Made by a program: the position numbers and the translations under genes. The notes under the pieces were generated by a model. The model saw nothing but the letters and a program-made list of their open reading frames with translations, was not told where the DNA came from and did no database searches. Below are positions 9,291 through 19,235 of a DNA stretch of 64,000 nt, piece after piece. Origin of the DNA: Ekhidna lutea (lineage in GTDB: Bacteria; Bacteroidota; Bacteroidia; Cytophagales; Cyclobacteriaceae); assembly GCF_900188325.1 (NCBI RefSeq), contig NZ_FZPD01000005.1, positions 248,001 through 312,000 of the forward strand, written 5' to 3'. Numbering within the stretch: the first letter of the stretch is position 1; each line of letters starts with the position of its first letter.

Positions 9291-9327
9291 TAAAAAGCCC
9301 CGAGTCCCGATAACTATTGGGACTCGG
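9286..9327 (-). terminator. Terminator of the batB-batC unit
   Basis: Perfect 9-bp inverted repeat CCGAGTCCC (9300-9308)/GGGACTCGG (9319-9327) with a 10-nt loop. On the minus strand it is followed by GGC and TTTTT. It lies 184 bp downstream of the batC stop and upstream of the thiolase gene. Confidence 0.65.
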
Positions 9328-9510
9328 AACCGCAAAGATCGTAAAAGTTGGGAGTAAATGGTAATGGGATTAAGCTGCTTGTATGTGACCTAATCAAATT
9401 CCCTGATCATTTCGACACAGAAAATAATTTTGTCAGTTTGAGGTACTCGTGATCCATTTTATTGTTATCCTTCGAGACCTTCAGGAAGACAATAAAATTG
9501 AGAGTTGGTA

Positions 9511-10323
9511 TCACCAGTCAGGTTTTCCACTAGGAGGCCGCTTCGTAGGCTTCCTGCGTTGATGTTGTAGGTATTTAATTTCACTCTGACGCATTGCCTC
9601 CAGCAGCTGTCGAGCCTTTTCTTCACTAATTCCCATCTCTTCCAATTTCTCTTTGGTTATTTGATCCTGAGATTTTTCCTGTTCCTGTTCTTCGCCCTCT
9701 TGCTGATCTTGTTTTTGCTGTTCTTCTTGCTCTTTTTGTTCGTCAGACTTTTCTTGATCCTGCTCACCATTCTGATTCTCCTGGTTTTCCTGATCACCGT
9801 CTTTCTTTTCCTGCTCGTCTTTGTTCTGTTGCTCTTGCTGTTCTTCTCCGTCCTTGTTCTCCTGGTCCTGATTCTGCTGATTTTGTTGCTGCTGCTCCTG
9901 CTCTTGTAGCAATTTTTTCACTACTTCATAGTTGTATCTTGCTTTTTGATTTGTAGGATCTGCCTTGATCGCAGATTTAAGTTGTTGCAACGCCTCTTCC
10001 AATCGTCCGGCATCTTTGTTCATCACCCCTAATTGCTGTAAGGCAATAGATTTAAGCTTGTTATTTGAGGATGTGAAGACCTTGTTGTAGTTGTTTTTAG
10101 CTCCGGATGTATCTCCCAGATGATAATACGAATGTGCAAGGTTTAACTGCACTGCTGCATCTTCAATGTCCAGTGAGTCATGAAGCATGGTGTATTTATC
10201 AATTGCATCTTCATAGTCACCATTGAGGTAAGCTTCTTCTGCTTGTTTTTTGAGCGTATTAACTTTAGCGATCTCTTTAGGATCGGTAATGACTAAGGCT
10301 AATATGATCAATAAGAATTTCAT
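9511..10323 (-). CDS. batC: TPR protein with Gln/Glu-rich tail, BatC-like
   Basis: 270 residues. After a short signal-like N-terminus, TPR-type helices (about residues 25-140: AEEAYLNGDYEDAIDKY, LNLAHSYYHLGDTSGA, QQLGVMNKDAGRLEEA) are followed by about 90 residues made almost only of Q, E, D, K and N, then a short basic end. This is the layout of BatC of the Bacteroides aerotolerance (Bat) locus, thought to act in the periplasm as a scaffold with the von Willebrand proteins BatA/BatB. The start overlaps the batB stop by 4 bp (ATGA), so the two are translationally coupled. The charged tail is low complexity and will vary between strains. Confidence 0.75.
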   Translation of the reverse strand: MKFLLIILALVITDPKEIAKVNTLKKQAEEAYLNGDYEDAIDKYTMLHDSLDIEDAAVQLNLAHSYYHLGDTSGAKNNYNKVFTSSNNKLKSIALQQLGVMNKDAGRLEEALQQLKSAIKADPTNQKARYNYEVVKKLLQEQEQQQQNQQNQDQENKDGEEQQEQQNKDEQEKKDGDQENQENQNGEQDQEKSDEQKEQEEQQKQDQQEGEEQEQEKSQDQITKEKLEEMGISEEKARQLLEAMRQSEIKYLQHQRRKPTKRPPSGKPDW

Positions 10324-11288
10324 AGTTTGATTAGTTTCACGCTAAATACCACATCCAATACCATCAAAAGAAATGCCAGACCCAAAAAGTAGAAATACCT
10401 GTTTTGGGTGGCATCAACTTGCTTCGAATCTCGCGTTTCACCCTCTACATTGTTGATGGCACTTATCAAACGTGCAACATCGTTTCTTGATTCATTTATT
10501 TCAAAATATTCACCACCGGTATTCTCAGCTAAGTCTTCGAGCGAAGTAGAATTAAGTTGAGAAACTACCTCATTCCCACTATTATCCGTTTTAAACCCAT
10601 TTCGGGTAGGTATTTTACTTCCTTTTTTTGTGCCAACCCCAAGGGTAAATAGTGTAATGCCCTCATTTTCCAGGTCGCTTGCAATTTCATCCGTGTTGTC
10701 TCCAAAGTCTTCGCCATCACTAATTAGTATTGTGATTTTGGATTTTGATCGAGTGACTACCGTATCATCTGCTATGAGTTTTTCGATTGCCATTTCTAAC
10801 GGAGGCCCAAAGTCCGTACCAAAGTTTGGTACCATGTTCGTATTAAGTGTTTGGATGAAAAGATTAAGTGCGTTGTTGTCGTAGGTGAGCGGGCATTGCA
10901 TATACGCCTCACTGCTAAACATGATTAATCCAATTCGATCTGAACTGAAAGCCTCAACAATACTTTTAAGCTCGAACTTAACTTTTTCCAGTCTCGAAGG
11001 CTGAACGTCGGTGGCATTCATTGATTGGCTTAGGTCAATGCATATGAAGATATCTTTCCCCACGGTTTTCACTTCCCTGGATGTATCACCAAAACTTGGG
11101 CCAAGTAGAGCGGTGATAATTAATGCAAAATAGACTGTGCGAAGGATTGTTTTGATCAAAACCCGGGTAGCAGGAAGTCCTAGTCTTCGTGTTGTGCTAA
11201 TAACACGCCAGATGAAGGCCAGATAAAGGATTACAAAAATTGAAATTAATACCAACTCAAATGTGCTGATGGCATTCACCCATTTCAT
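10320..11288 (-). CDS. batB: VWA-domain membrane protein, BatB-like
   Basis: 322 residues with two N-terminal membrane segments (about 10-27 and 48-66), a VWA domain with a complete MIDAS (DLSQSMN, threonine in CPLTYD, ISDGEDFG) and a C-terminal TM segment (about 300-318). This is the BatA/BatB architecture, in which the metal-binding VWA domain faces the periplasm. It is coupled to the BatC-like gene. BatA, the DUF58 protein and MoxR, usually just upstream, are absent: the next 569 bp are non-coding. Confidence 0.8.
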   Translation of the reverse strand: MKWVNAISTFELVLISIFVILYLAFIWRVISTTRRLGLPATRVLIKTILRTVYFALIITALLGPSFGDTSREVKTVGKDIFICIDLSQSMNATDVQPSRLEKVKFELKSIVEAFSSDRIGLIMFSSEAYMQCPLTYDNNALNLFIQTLNTNMVPNFGTDFGPPLEMAIEKLIADDTVVTRSKSKITILISDGEDFGDNTDEIASDLENEGITLFTLGVGTKKGSKIPTRNGFKTDNSGNEVVSQLNSTSLEDLAENTGGEYFEINESRNDVARLISAINNVEGETRDSKQVDATQNRYFYFLGLAFLLMVLDVVFSVKLIKL

Positions 11289-11857
11289 ACACAGTAATGT
11301 TTTGTTTTCATCGGACTTGTTTCATGGCCGGCAAAGCTAACAGATCAATCCTTTCTAAAGAATAAGATTTTTATAGATTAACATTTTTTAATGATGAATG
11401 AAAATAGGACTTAAAACTCAGTCATCACGATAAAAACATACGTTGATAACAGAGGTATGTATTAAAATTAATATTATTTTAGATACTGATTACTGGTATG
11501 ATATTGCATTTCTTATACCGTATTGTTATATTAGATATTGTTATATTACAATAAGCGTGAACAAGTTGGTATAAAATTTATTAATGCATTGATTAAGAAC
11601 CAAGCTGAGATGTCCATGTGAGTGATTTTGGATGTTTCATTTTTACCAAACTTTTTCAAATTAGAAGTGTATGACATGGAATTTTCACCATGATTAGGTT
11701 TACTATTTTTCTATAGTATTCGTTTAAAAATGGTTGTCCAAACCACTATAGCCAAAGTGGTCAATTAGAAAGATTTCCCATCGTCACACAATGATTAAAG
11801 TTATATGAAAACTCCTGATCTGATTGGGTCAATCAGTTTAGTAAAAATTTATGGACT
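11289..11857. other. Long AT-rich intergenic region
   Basis: 569 bp between the divergent batB and the large surface-protein gene, with no credible coding frame on either strand. It holds a 15-bp near-perfect tandem repeat (11521-11550) and a small CCACT/AGTGG inverted repeat near 11743-11760. It probably contains the promoters of both flanking genes, but no clear TAnnTTTG box with a -33 partner was assigned. Confidence 0.6.
11521..11550. repeat. 15-bp tandem repeat, two copies
   Basis: TATTGTTATATTAGA followed directly by TATTGTTATATTACA, one mismatch. Purely AT-rich and upstream of the giant surface-protein gene. Confidence 0.7.
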
Positions 11858-14800
11858 ATGGAAACTCACAATCTTGAATTACAAGGTATCAAAGCTTATA
11901 AGGTTATTCTGGTAGCTTTATTAGTTGTTTTATACTTACCTACCTCTGGACAAACCATCATATACGCAGATGATTTTGAGGCGGGATTTGAAGGCTGGTC
12001 ATCTACAGACTGGACCAGGGATGCCAATGTAGCATTACCAGGATCGGATGGTAACTATTTGCATCCTACCAGTTTCGATAACTATTCCAGTAATACAAAT
12101 GTCACAACGACTAGCGGAACCATCGATTTGACAGGTCATTACAGTCTCATACTCCAAGTTGATATTAGTTATAATACTGAAGCAGATTTTGATGGATTCA
12201 ATATTGAGTATTCGAGTAATAATGGTACCAACTGGAATTTGCTCGGGTCAGCAACAGATGGTTCAAACTGGTATAATGATGCAAGTAATGATGGCTTAGG
12301 AACAGAAGGGTGGTCAGGCGATAATGGTGGTTGGGTTACAGCATCCATACCTCTTCCGGAAATATTGGAAAACAATAATCAGGTTCGTTTCAGAGTGAAT
12401 TTTGCATCGGATTTGTTATTTACAGATGTTGGGGTTGGATTCGATAATTTTACCGTAACAGGTTATCAAACCTCGAATACATCACCCGGAAATGTCAGCA
12501 GTGGTTTGTCCTTATGGCTAAGGGCAAATGGTCCCATTTATACGGAAAACGGAAATATTGCAATTTGGGCAGATGAAAGCGGCAATGCAAATCATGCAAG
12601 ACAGACAACAGATGCATCCAGACCTGGATTCTTAGCTGATGCAATAAACGAAAACCCAGCCTTGCAATATGATGACTCTTATGTTCAGGGAACTGCAGGA
12701 TTCTACACCCGGGAATTTTTCGTAGTAATAGATCCTGACTTTATCAGTAGTAGTTCTGCAGAGACCGGAGATGTCATTGGATATGAACCAGGCGATGTTG
12801 GAAGTTTGGAACTTGGGGCCTCAACTGTACAGTTTGATGATGAACTAATAACACACACCATTCAGCCAAGTACGGGTTATCGTTCGGCATTTCAGGATGC
12901 CAGCGGAGAGTACGTTTTGGCTAATCCAATCATTATCAATGACAGATGGAATGCAACAAATAATGGTCAAAACCTCTATTTAAACGGTGAACAGGTGGAT
13001 AATATTGAAGTAGATCCGGATACAGATTATACAGATTTTGCGGATGGTGCATACATCATTGGGTATGGATTTGACCTATCTGACGATTTTCAAGGAGGTA
13101 TTGCGGAAGTTATTTCTTACAGTTCCAAACTCAGTGCGAGCGATAGAGTTGATGTAGAAACCTACCTGGCAATTAAATATGGGATCACGTTAGATGAGGA
13201 TCCTTCCAGCGCTGCAACAAATTATGATTATCAGGTAGATGGCTCAACCATCATATGGCCGGGCACGGCAAATACAGCCTATCAATCTTATCATCATGAT
13301 GTTGCAGGAATAGGAAAAAACGTAACCACGCAGGGTTTAAATCAACAAACCAGTCAAAGTATCAATGATGCTACGATTGTAAATGTTGGCTCAGCTTCAG
13401 ACCTGGATGACGGAGAGTATCTGGTATGGGGGAACGATGATGGAGAGAATACCTTTACCACATCAGATGTGATTACGGGGATTACGCATCGATTGCAACG
13501 GATATGGAAGGTAAAAGAAACGGGAGATGTAGGAACCATTACTTTGACGTTTGATATAACCAATCTGGCAGTAGACAAAGACAATACTACACTAAACTTA
13601 ATTGTAGCACCAGGAACAGCTACAATGCCAACCGACCTTGGAGATGACGCAGTATCTTCTTTGATTTTGGGCGGAAATGTGACAAGAAATGGAGGTAAGG
13701 ATCTTCTTTCGTTTGAGAATGTTGATTTGAGTGATGGCGATTTCTTTACACTAGGTGGTGATGTACAAACAATTGCTCCAGGTGGGGTTTCAGCGGGTCT
13801 TACATTATGGTTGAGACCTGAAGATGGAGTGAGTGTAAATGGCTCCAATCAGGTGACTAGTTGGGCAGATGTTAGTGGAAATGGTAATGATGCTGACCAG
13901 GGAGATGACAATGAAAAACCAACTCTATTGGAAAATGAAGTCAACTTTAATGATGCAATCGATTTTTCTGATGACTTTTTAGATGGGATAGCTGGGTTCA
14001 ACACACAGGATTATTTTATGGTCTTAAAACCTGATGCTACTGTGCAGTCCGGGAGCGGAAATGGGTTTGTGCTTGGGTTACGCAATGGTGCATTTGATGG
14101 AATGTACCTTGGCATCAATGGAGGAGATACCCTGGTAGGTCATGCTGTCAATAGTTATCGGTCAGCATATATAGATGCCGCAGCTTCCCTTGATCCGGTC
14201 TTTATCCTCAATTCCAGAAATGATGTCGATGCTTCTCCTACGGCTCAGGATATTTTGATAAATGATTTAAGTGTCGGCAATGGTGCTGGTGGAACATTTG
14301 CTAATCGCAGCAATTCCTACTTTCGTCTTGGAAATAATTTCAACAGCACAGATAGTTACGATGGAAAGATTACAGAGATAATTAGCTACAATACACGTTT
14401 GAGTGATTCAGACAGGAGGGATGTCGTTTCGTATCTGGCCTTAAAGTATGGAGTTACACTCGATATTTCTTCTGATCCATACACCTCTTCTAGTGTTTCT
14501 ATTTATAACAACACTGCCTATGCAAATGATATAGCTGGGATCGGAATAAATTTGGATCACGGCCTCATTCAGACCTCTTCTATGAGCGGAAATGCTGACG
14601 CAGTAGTGAATGTAGCTGGTGGTACGGATTTAGGCACAGGTGATTATGTTTTGTGGGGCAGTGATGCAACGGATAAAACATTGGTGAAATCAACCGAGTT
14701 GCCATCAGGTTTTGAGGAACGAATGCAAACGGAATGGCAGGTGGATGTCACAGGCTCACCCGGTCCGGTAACAGTCAAGGTATACGTTGGAGCAATTACA

Positions 14801-17800
14801 AATTTTAACAGAAGGGCTAAATCTGAAGGGCTCTATCATTTGCTGGTAAATACGTCAAATGATTTTTCGACTATTACTACTTCATACGAAGGCTCCTATT
14901 TTTCAGGAGATACCGTTGTGTTCACAAATGTCACCTTTTCGGACAATGACTATTTTACAGTCAGTGTGCCTGTGGAAGCAAGTCTTCATGCAAATATGTC
15001 GCTTTGGTTAAGAGCAGATGCAGGAACAAGTACAACTACAAACGGTGCTGCTGTGACAACTTGGGAAGATCAGGCTGGGAGTAACAATGCAACCGGGGCA
15101 GGAGGAAATCGTCCCCTTTATGTAGAAAGTGCAATTGGTAATAAACCCGCATTGGATTTTGATGGAACAAACGATATCATGGACGGCTCAGGAGGGTTCT
15201 ATTCGCATGATTATTTTATCGTAGTAGACCCGGATATTACTTATAACTATAATTCAGGATTTGGAACCATCGTAGGATTCGAATCCGGCCAGCTCACAAG
15301 TATGGCTCTTGGCGGTGATGCCACAAGTGACTTAACTAATGAGGTGGTTACGCATCTTTATAGAGGAGCGGGAAATTACAGGTCTGGTTATGAAACCACT
15401 GCTGTATCATATTCTGATGCATTAATTGTTAATGCCAGTGAAAATGCTACCAATAATGGTCAGGATTTGTTCATTGACGGGATAGGAGTTAATAATGCTG
15501 AAGCGAATGCTGGAACGTACACAGCTTTGTCTAATCAGGCTTATCGATTAGCCGAGGATCTGGGTGCTGGAGGAGGATTGTGGAATGGCAAAATTGCAGA
15601 AGTTGTGACTTTCTCTGCCAGACTTACAGATAATGAGCGAAGAGATATTACCTCTTATCTGGCTATCAAATATGGAATTGAATTGGATATAAGCAGTACC
15701 GGATATACCTACAATGACGGCACAAACTTGTACAACCTAACTAGTTACCCCAATGCAATTGCTGCTATTGGTGCCAATGCTGATCATGGTCTAAGCATAA
15801 ATAGCAATGCTAGCCTGGATGCCTCGGCCATATTAACTATAAGTAACCCATCGAGTTTAAATAGCGAGGACTACTTGTTTTGGGGTCATGATGGAGGAGT
15901 GATTACATCATCCACCTCTAATCTACCTTCAACCGTTACAGAAAGAGCTACAAGAATCTGGGGTATTACTGAAACAGGAGATGTAGGAACAGTGAACTTG
16001 TCTTTTGATCTTACCGGGGGAGGGTATGGTGCATACACACTTACTGATTTCTCCCTTATCATAGATGATGATTCGGATTTTACGAATGGAACCATAAGGA
16101 TCGCTTCAGCAGCAAGCTTTGATGGAACGACACTGACATTTGAAGGGATTGACTTAAGTGGTGCTGTTAACATAAGTATTGGCACAGGGAGAGATCTTTC
16201 AACAGATTCTGACTCAGACGGCATTCCTGATTATTTTGAATTGGCTTATGGAACTAATGAAGCAGATGCGAATTCACCGATTACAAATGGAGGCGATGAT
16301 GACAACCTTGACGCTGCTCCTAATAAAGGGATCAATGATACGGGGATCAATGGTGATGGGATAACGGATGCGCTAGAGCAAATTTTAATTGACAATGGAG
16401 CTGCTGGTCCTATTTCCAGAGTCACTGATACCGATGGAGATGGTATTCCTGATTGGCTGGAGGTAGCGGATGGAACGAACCCTTTTAATGGAAATCAACC
16501 TACGAATACTGGTGATGCAGATACGGATAATGATGGAATTCCCGATGCATTTGAGAGCTATATTACGAGTAAAGGAGGTGCCGCTGACCCAGATCTTTCA
16601 ACAGATACAGATGGTGATGGCATTCCTGATTACTACGAAGTGTTGAATGACACGGACCCTAATGATGTGAATGATCCTACAGTGTCAGGAGGATCAGATG
16701 GAGATGCAGATGGAATTTCAGATGCACTTGAAGCCATATTACTAGCTGGAGGAGCAGACGCACCAATTGATGTTAATTCAGACGTAGATGGAGATGGTAT
16801 TCCGGATTTTATCGAAGCACTTACTAAAACTGATCCCTTTAATGAAGATAGCCCGGGACTTCCTTCTGGAGTTGTAAACGTTCGATCATTGCAGGCTGAT
16901 TATCAGGTTAGTGGGGGGAACTGTATTGATATGGATGGGTATCAATGGATTCACGTGACGGATAATAACGGAAGTCTGGTGTTTTCCATAAATCCGGTTG
17001 GCAATGACCTGGGAAGTACCTGCTGGGCCGTGAGGATACTCAGTGGTGAAGCCAACGTTCGGAAACAAACCGTAGGGGGCGTTCAGGATGAATATGTGTT
17101 GAATAGAAATTGGTGGATTACACCAACCACTCAGCCTTCTTCCAATGTTTATATTCGATTCTACTCTTTAGACGCAGATCCAATTGATTTAAGAGATAAA
17201 GCGGTCTCAGATGGATACAATCCGAATACTTTGGAAGAATTTCAAGCGGACAGTATCCATTTCACTAAAATTTCAGGTATTGATGATCTTGATCCCTTTG
17301 TTTCGGGGGGAACAAGGAGTTCACATCAACCATTGGTGGCAGATGCCGGCAGTCTGGGTAAGTCATTCACCTTTGGGATTAACTCATTCTCTTCATTTGT
17401 TCCGCATTATAGTCCTGGGAATGACGATGCACCTTTACCCATTGAGCTAAACTTCTTTCAAGCGAAATTGGAAGGTCAGGTGATTAAACTGTTTTGGCAA
17501 ACATTGACTGAACAGAACAATGAAAAATTTCTGATTCTAAGGAGCAGTGATGGTGAATCTTTTGAAACTATCGGAAAAATTCCTGGTATGGGCGATTCAT
17601 CAAATCCGATTGACTATCAGTTTGTAGACAAGAAGCCTACTAGCGGATTAAATTATTATCAGTTGGTTCAGGTAGATTTTGATGGCCAGTCATCCAGTTC
17701 AAACATCATAATGGTAGATGCCTATGCATCGTCTGATTGGGTGGTATATCCCAACCCATCCAGTGATGTAATAAATATTAGCTTGTCTGATCCTCAAATC

Positions 17801-17977
17801 ATTAGCGAAGGATTTCAATTGAGCCTTACTGATATTTCAGGCAGACAATTTCCAGTGGATTCTTTTGTGTTTGGAAGTCAAATTAAAGTGCCCGTGAGTC
17901 ACCTTACGCTAGGTAGATATACTTTAAAGCTGGAGGTAGCTGGTCATTCAAAAACTTTTACGGTTGTTGTAAAGTAG
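11858..17977 (+). CDS. Giant T9SS-exported multidomain surface protein
   Basis: 2039 residues. A signal peptide (about 15-32) is followed by a jelly-roll-like region (about 35-205). Three related modules start near residues 216, 648 and 1047, each opening with LxLWLRA/P...V.xWxDxSGNxN.A and closing with IAEVISY...L....R.xVxxYLAIKYGITLD. These look like LamG-type DUF8202 modules of Bacteroidota surface proteins. Residues about 1449-1667 carry thrombospondin type 3 calcium repeats (DTDGDGIPD...). The last 80 residues (WVVYPNPSSDVINISLSD...) are a type IX secretion C-terminal sorting domain. A secreted, surface-bound adhesin or matrix protein is inferred. No catalytic residues were recognised. 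Confidence 0.85.
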   Translation: METHNLELQGIKAYKVILVALLVVLYLPTSGQTIIYADDFEAGFEGWSSTDWTRDANVALPGSDGNYLHPTSFDNYSSNTNVTTTSGTIDLTGHYSLILQVDISYNTEADFDGFNIEYSSNNGTNWNLLGSATDGSNWYNDASNDGLGTEGWSGDNGGWVTASIPLPEILENNNQVRFRVNFASDLLFTDVGVGFDNFTVTGYQTSNTSPGNVSSGLSLWLRANGPIYTENGNIAIWADESGNANHARQTTDASRPGFLADAINENPALQYDDSYVQGTAGFYTREFFVVIDPDFISSSSAETGDVIGYEPGDVGSLELGASTVQFDDELITHTIQPSTGYRSAFQDASGEYVLANPIIINDRWNATNNGQNLYLNGEQVDNIEVDPDTDYTDFADGAYIIGYGFDLSDDFQGGIAEVISYSSKLSASDRVDVETYLAIKYGITLDEDPSSAATNYDYQVDGSTIIWPGTANTAYQSYHHDVAGIGKNVTTQGLNQQTSQSINDATIVNVGSASDLDDGEYLVWGNDDGENTFTTSDVITGITHRLQRIWKVKETGDVGTITLTFDITNLAVDKDNTTLNLIVAPGTATMPTDLGDDAVSSLILGGNVTRNGGKDLLSFENVDLSDGDFFTLGGDVQTIAPGGVSAGLTLWLRPEDGVSVNGSNQVTSWADVSGNGNDADQGDDNEKPTLLENEVNFNDAIDFSDDFLDGIAGFNTQDYFMVLKPDATVQSGSGNGFVLGLRNGAFDGMYLGINGGDTLVGHAVNSYRSAYIDAAASLDPVFILNSRNDVDASPTAQDILINDLSVGNGAGGTFANRSNSYFRLGNNFNSTDSYDGKITEIISYNTRLSDSDRRDVVSYLALKYGVTLDISSDPYTSSSVSIYNNTAYANDIAGIGINLDHGLIQTSSMSGNADAVVNVAGGTDLGTGDYVLWGSDATDKTLVKSTELPSGFEERMQTEWQVDVTGSPGPVTVKVYVGAITNFNRRAKSEGLYHLLVNTSNDFSTITTSYEGSYFSGDTVVFTNVTFSDNDYFTVSVPVEASLHANMSLWLRADAGTSTTTNGAAVTTWEDQAGSNNATGAGGNRPLYVESAIGNKPALDFDGTNDIMDGSGGFYSHDYFIVVDPDITYNYNSGFGTIVGFESGQLTSMALGGDATSDLTNEVVTHLYRGAGNYRSGYETTAVSYSDALIVNASENATNNGQDLFIDGIGVNNAEANAGTYTALSNQAYRLAEDLGAGGGLWNGKIAEVVTFSARLTDNERRDITSYLAIKYGIELDISSTGYTYNDGTNLYNLTSYPNAIAAIGANADHGLSINSNASLDASAILTISNPSSLNSEDYLFWGHDGGVITSSTSNLPSTVTERATRIWGITETGDVGTVNLSFDLTGGGYGAYTLTDFSLIIDDDSDFTNGTIRIASAASFDGTTLTFEGIDLSGAVNISIGTGRDLSTDSDSDGIPDYFELAYGTNEADANSPITNGGDDDNLDAAPNKGINDTGINGDGITDALEQILIDNGAAGPISRVTDTDGDGIPDWLEVADGTNPFNGNQPTNTGDADTDNDGIPDAFESYITSKGGAADPDLSTDTDGDGIPDYYEVLNDTDPNDVNDPTVSGGSDGDADGISDALEAILLAGGADAPIDVNSDVDGDGIPDFIEALTKTDPFNEDSPGLPSGVVNVRSLQADYQVSGGNCIDMDGYQWIHVTDNNGSLVFSINPVGNDLGSTCWAVRILSGEANVRKQTVGGVQDEYVLNRNWWITPTTQPSSNVYIRFYSLDADPIDLRDKAVSDGYNPNTLEEFQADSIHFTKISGIDDLDPFVSGGTRSSHQPLVADAGSLGKSFTFGINSFSSFVPHYSPGNDDAPLPIELNFFQAKLEGQVIKLFWQTLTEQNNEKFLILRSSDGESFETIGKIPGMGDSSNPIDYQFVDKKPTSGLNYYQLVQVDFDGQSSSSNIIMVDAYASSDWVVYPNPSSDVINISLSDPQIISEGFQLSLTDISGRQFPVDSFVFGSQIKVPVSHLTLGRYTLKLEVAGHSKTFTVVVK

Positions 17978-17978
17978 C

Positions 17979-18713
17979 CTAAAAGAGGGTGGTTTTTAGA
18001 ACAAGCGGGTTGCCCTGTGAGCTTTCACAAGCGCAAATGATGTCTTGATACTTGAGGTAACTGGGCGTGTAAATGTTTGTGTCCACAAAGTATCGCCCGT
18101 TTTCTTTTGTTAAGAGCCGGATGTTTAAATCAACGGGATCAAAGTAAGTGTCCTCGATAAGCTTACCTATGTAAAAGGTTTTATCCTCACAAGGCTCAGA
18201 GGTTTCCAGCCAAATAATTGAACCTTCGTTTTCGAAAGTGATTTTGATTTCATCTTTTAAGTCACCGTCAATCAGGTATTCTTTGGTGCCAGTACCGGGA
18301 TTTCCATATCCATAATTAATTTCTGCTTTAATCTGTCCGGTAGAATAATAGATGGTACGTATACCATGAAGTTTGTCATTTTGGTAGGAAGTGGATGCGT
18401 ATAGCTGCCCGTTCTCATAGTATTTTTTTGATACCCCTTCACGTTTGCCATTTTCGTAGGGCATGGCTAATAACACGGTTTCACCATCATCATGATACAG
18501 GTATGAAGTGCCGTGCTTGATCCCCTGATCATAATTTACTACTGTCTTTAGCCTACTGTCTTTCGTATACTGTCGCACCTCACCATGCTTTACTTTAGGT
18601 TTTTTGTCTGCTACAGGATCTCTGGTTATCACCTCAAATAAATCCAGATATGCTGAGCTCATACCTATTAAACTAATGATCACCAGAGAAAGAACGATTT
18701 GATTTTTGTTCAT
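17979..18713 (-). CDS. Exported MORN-variant repeat protein, short paralogue
   Basis: 244 residues with an N-terminal signal/TM segment (residues 7-24). Four to five MORN_2-type repeats follow (YHDDGETVLLAMPYENGKREG, YYENGQLYASTSYQNDKLHG, YYSTGQIKAEINYGYG). The last 80 residues are a different domain with a conserved-looking CACESSQG end. It is related to the protein at 5598-6908. The stop lies 2 bp from the convergent stop of the T9SS protein. Function unknown. Confidence 0.7.
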   Translation of the reverse strand: MNKNQIVLSLVIISLIGMSSAYLDLFEVITRDPVADKKPKVKHGEVRQYTKDSRLKTVVNYDQGIKHGTSYLYHDDGETVLLAMPYENGKREGVSKKYYENGQLYASTSYQNDKLHGIRTIYYSTGQIKAEINYGYGNPGTGTKEYLIDGDLKDEIKITFENEGSIIWLETSEPCEDKTFYIGKLIEDTYFDPVDLNIRLLTKENGRYFVDTNIYTPSYLKYQDIICACESSQGNPLVLKTTLF

Positions 18714-18781
18714 GTCAAGGATTTATTTCATGAAATTACTAAAGAATTAAAGCTTTGAAATGGATTTTTGACCGTAACTTT

Positions 18782-18789
18782 TATATTTG
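18782..18789 (+). promoter_or_regulatory. -7 promoter box (TATATTTG) of the tRNA unit
   Basis: Perfect TAnnTTTG about 100 bp before tRNA-Ser, in the typical context TATATTTGCACTCC. TTTG at 18754-18757 is a possible but widely spaced -33 element. Confidence 0.5.
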
Positions 18790-18883
18790 CACTCCTTTTC
18801 AGGATGTACCCGGTTAACGGGCCTTTTTTTGATAAGGTTTTGACTCAAATGTGAGTCAATTTTAAGCATTAGCTAAAAACCAC

Positions 18884-18971
<88 letters not shown>

Positions 18972-19074
18972 AACAAAATGCTGCGAAAGCAGCATCCGGA
19001 GAAAATCCGAATCAAGTTTACTTGAATGAGGGTTTTGAGGAGGTTGGTATGATACGAAGTATCAGCATTTTGTT
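18972..19074 (+). other. Structured spacer between the two tRNA genes
   Basis: The spacer contains a perfect 12-bp inverted repeat at its ends (18972-18983 and 19063-19074) and inner hairpins: ATGCTGC-GAAA-GCAGCAT (18978-18995), TCAAGT-TT-ACTTGA (19012-19025) and TGATAC-GAA-GTATCA (19050-19064). The first and the outer pairing are mutually exclusive. It could be a processing signal or a small RNA. No known family was recognised. Confidence 0.4.
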
Positions 19075-19124
19075 TCATCTCCCCAAAAGGGATCATGAAA
19101 TAATCCCTCTCTCAGCAACAAAAT

Positions 19125-19198
19125 GGTTGCATAGCTCAACTGGATAGAGCAGCTGCCTTCTAAGCAGCAGGTTCGGGGTTCGAGTCCCTGTGCAATCA
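19125..19198 (+). tRNA. tRNA-Arg(TCT)
   Basis: 74 nt. The acceptor GGTTGCA pairs with TGCAATC (one G-T), with A73. The D-arm is TAGCTCAACTGGATAGAGC. Anticodon stem GCTGC/GCAGC with loop CTTCTAA gives anticodon TCT, reading AGA/AGG. The T-arm is GGGGTTCGAGTCCCT. CCA is not encoded. It is followed by a strong terminator. Confidence 0.97.
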
Positions 19199-19233
19199 CA
19201 TAACCCTGACAGAAATGTCAGGGTTTTTTGTTT
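19196..19233. repeat. Direct repeat copy A: tRNA-Arg tail plus terminator
   Basis: 38 bp covering the last three bases of tRNA-Arg and its terminator. It matches 49679-49716 at 37 of 38 positions, and the two copies flank the respiratory block. Confidence 0.6.
19202..19229 (+). terminator. Rho-independent terminator after tRNA-Arg
   Basis: Perfect 10-bp stem AACCCTGACA/TGTCAGGGTT with GAAA loop, then TTTT. Confidence 0.95.
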
Positions 19234-19235
19234 CA

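Noticed and set aside
9661-9909. Plus-strand frame rich in Leu and Phe
   Set aside because: It is the complement of the Gln/Glu tract of batC and has no independent support.
13354-13848. 164-residue minus-strand frame inside the giant surface gene
   Set aside because: Antisense of repetitive Ser/Thr/Asp-rich coding DNA; composition explains the open frame.
16200-16860. Regularly spaced GATGGAGATGG-like units that resemble a repeat array
   Set aside because: They encode thrombospondin type 3 calcium repeats; there are no CRISPR-type identical repeats with unique spacers.
18809-18830. CCCG-GTTAA-CGGG hairpin with T-run before tRNA-Ser
   Set aside because: The stem has only four pairs; it could be a weak attenuator, but the evidence is too thin to list as a terminator.
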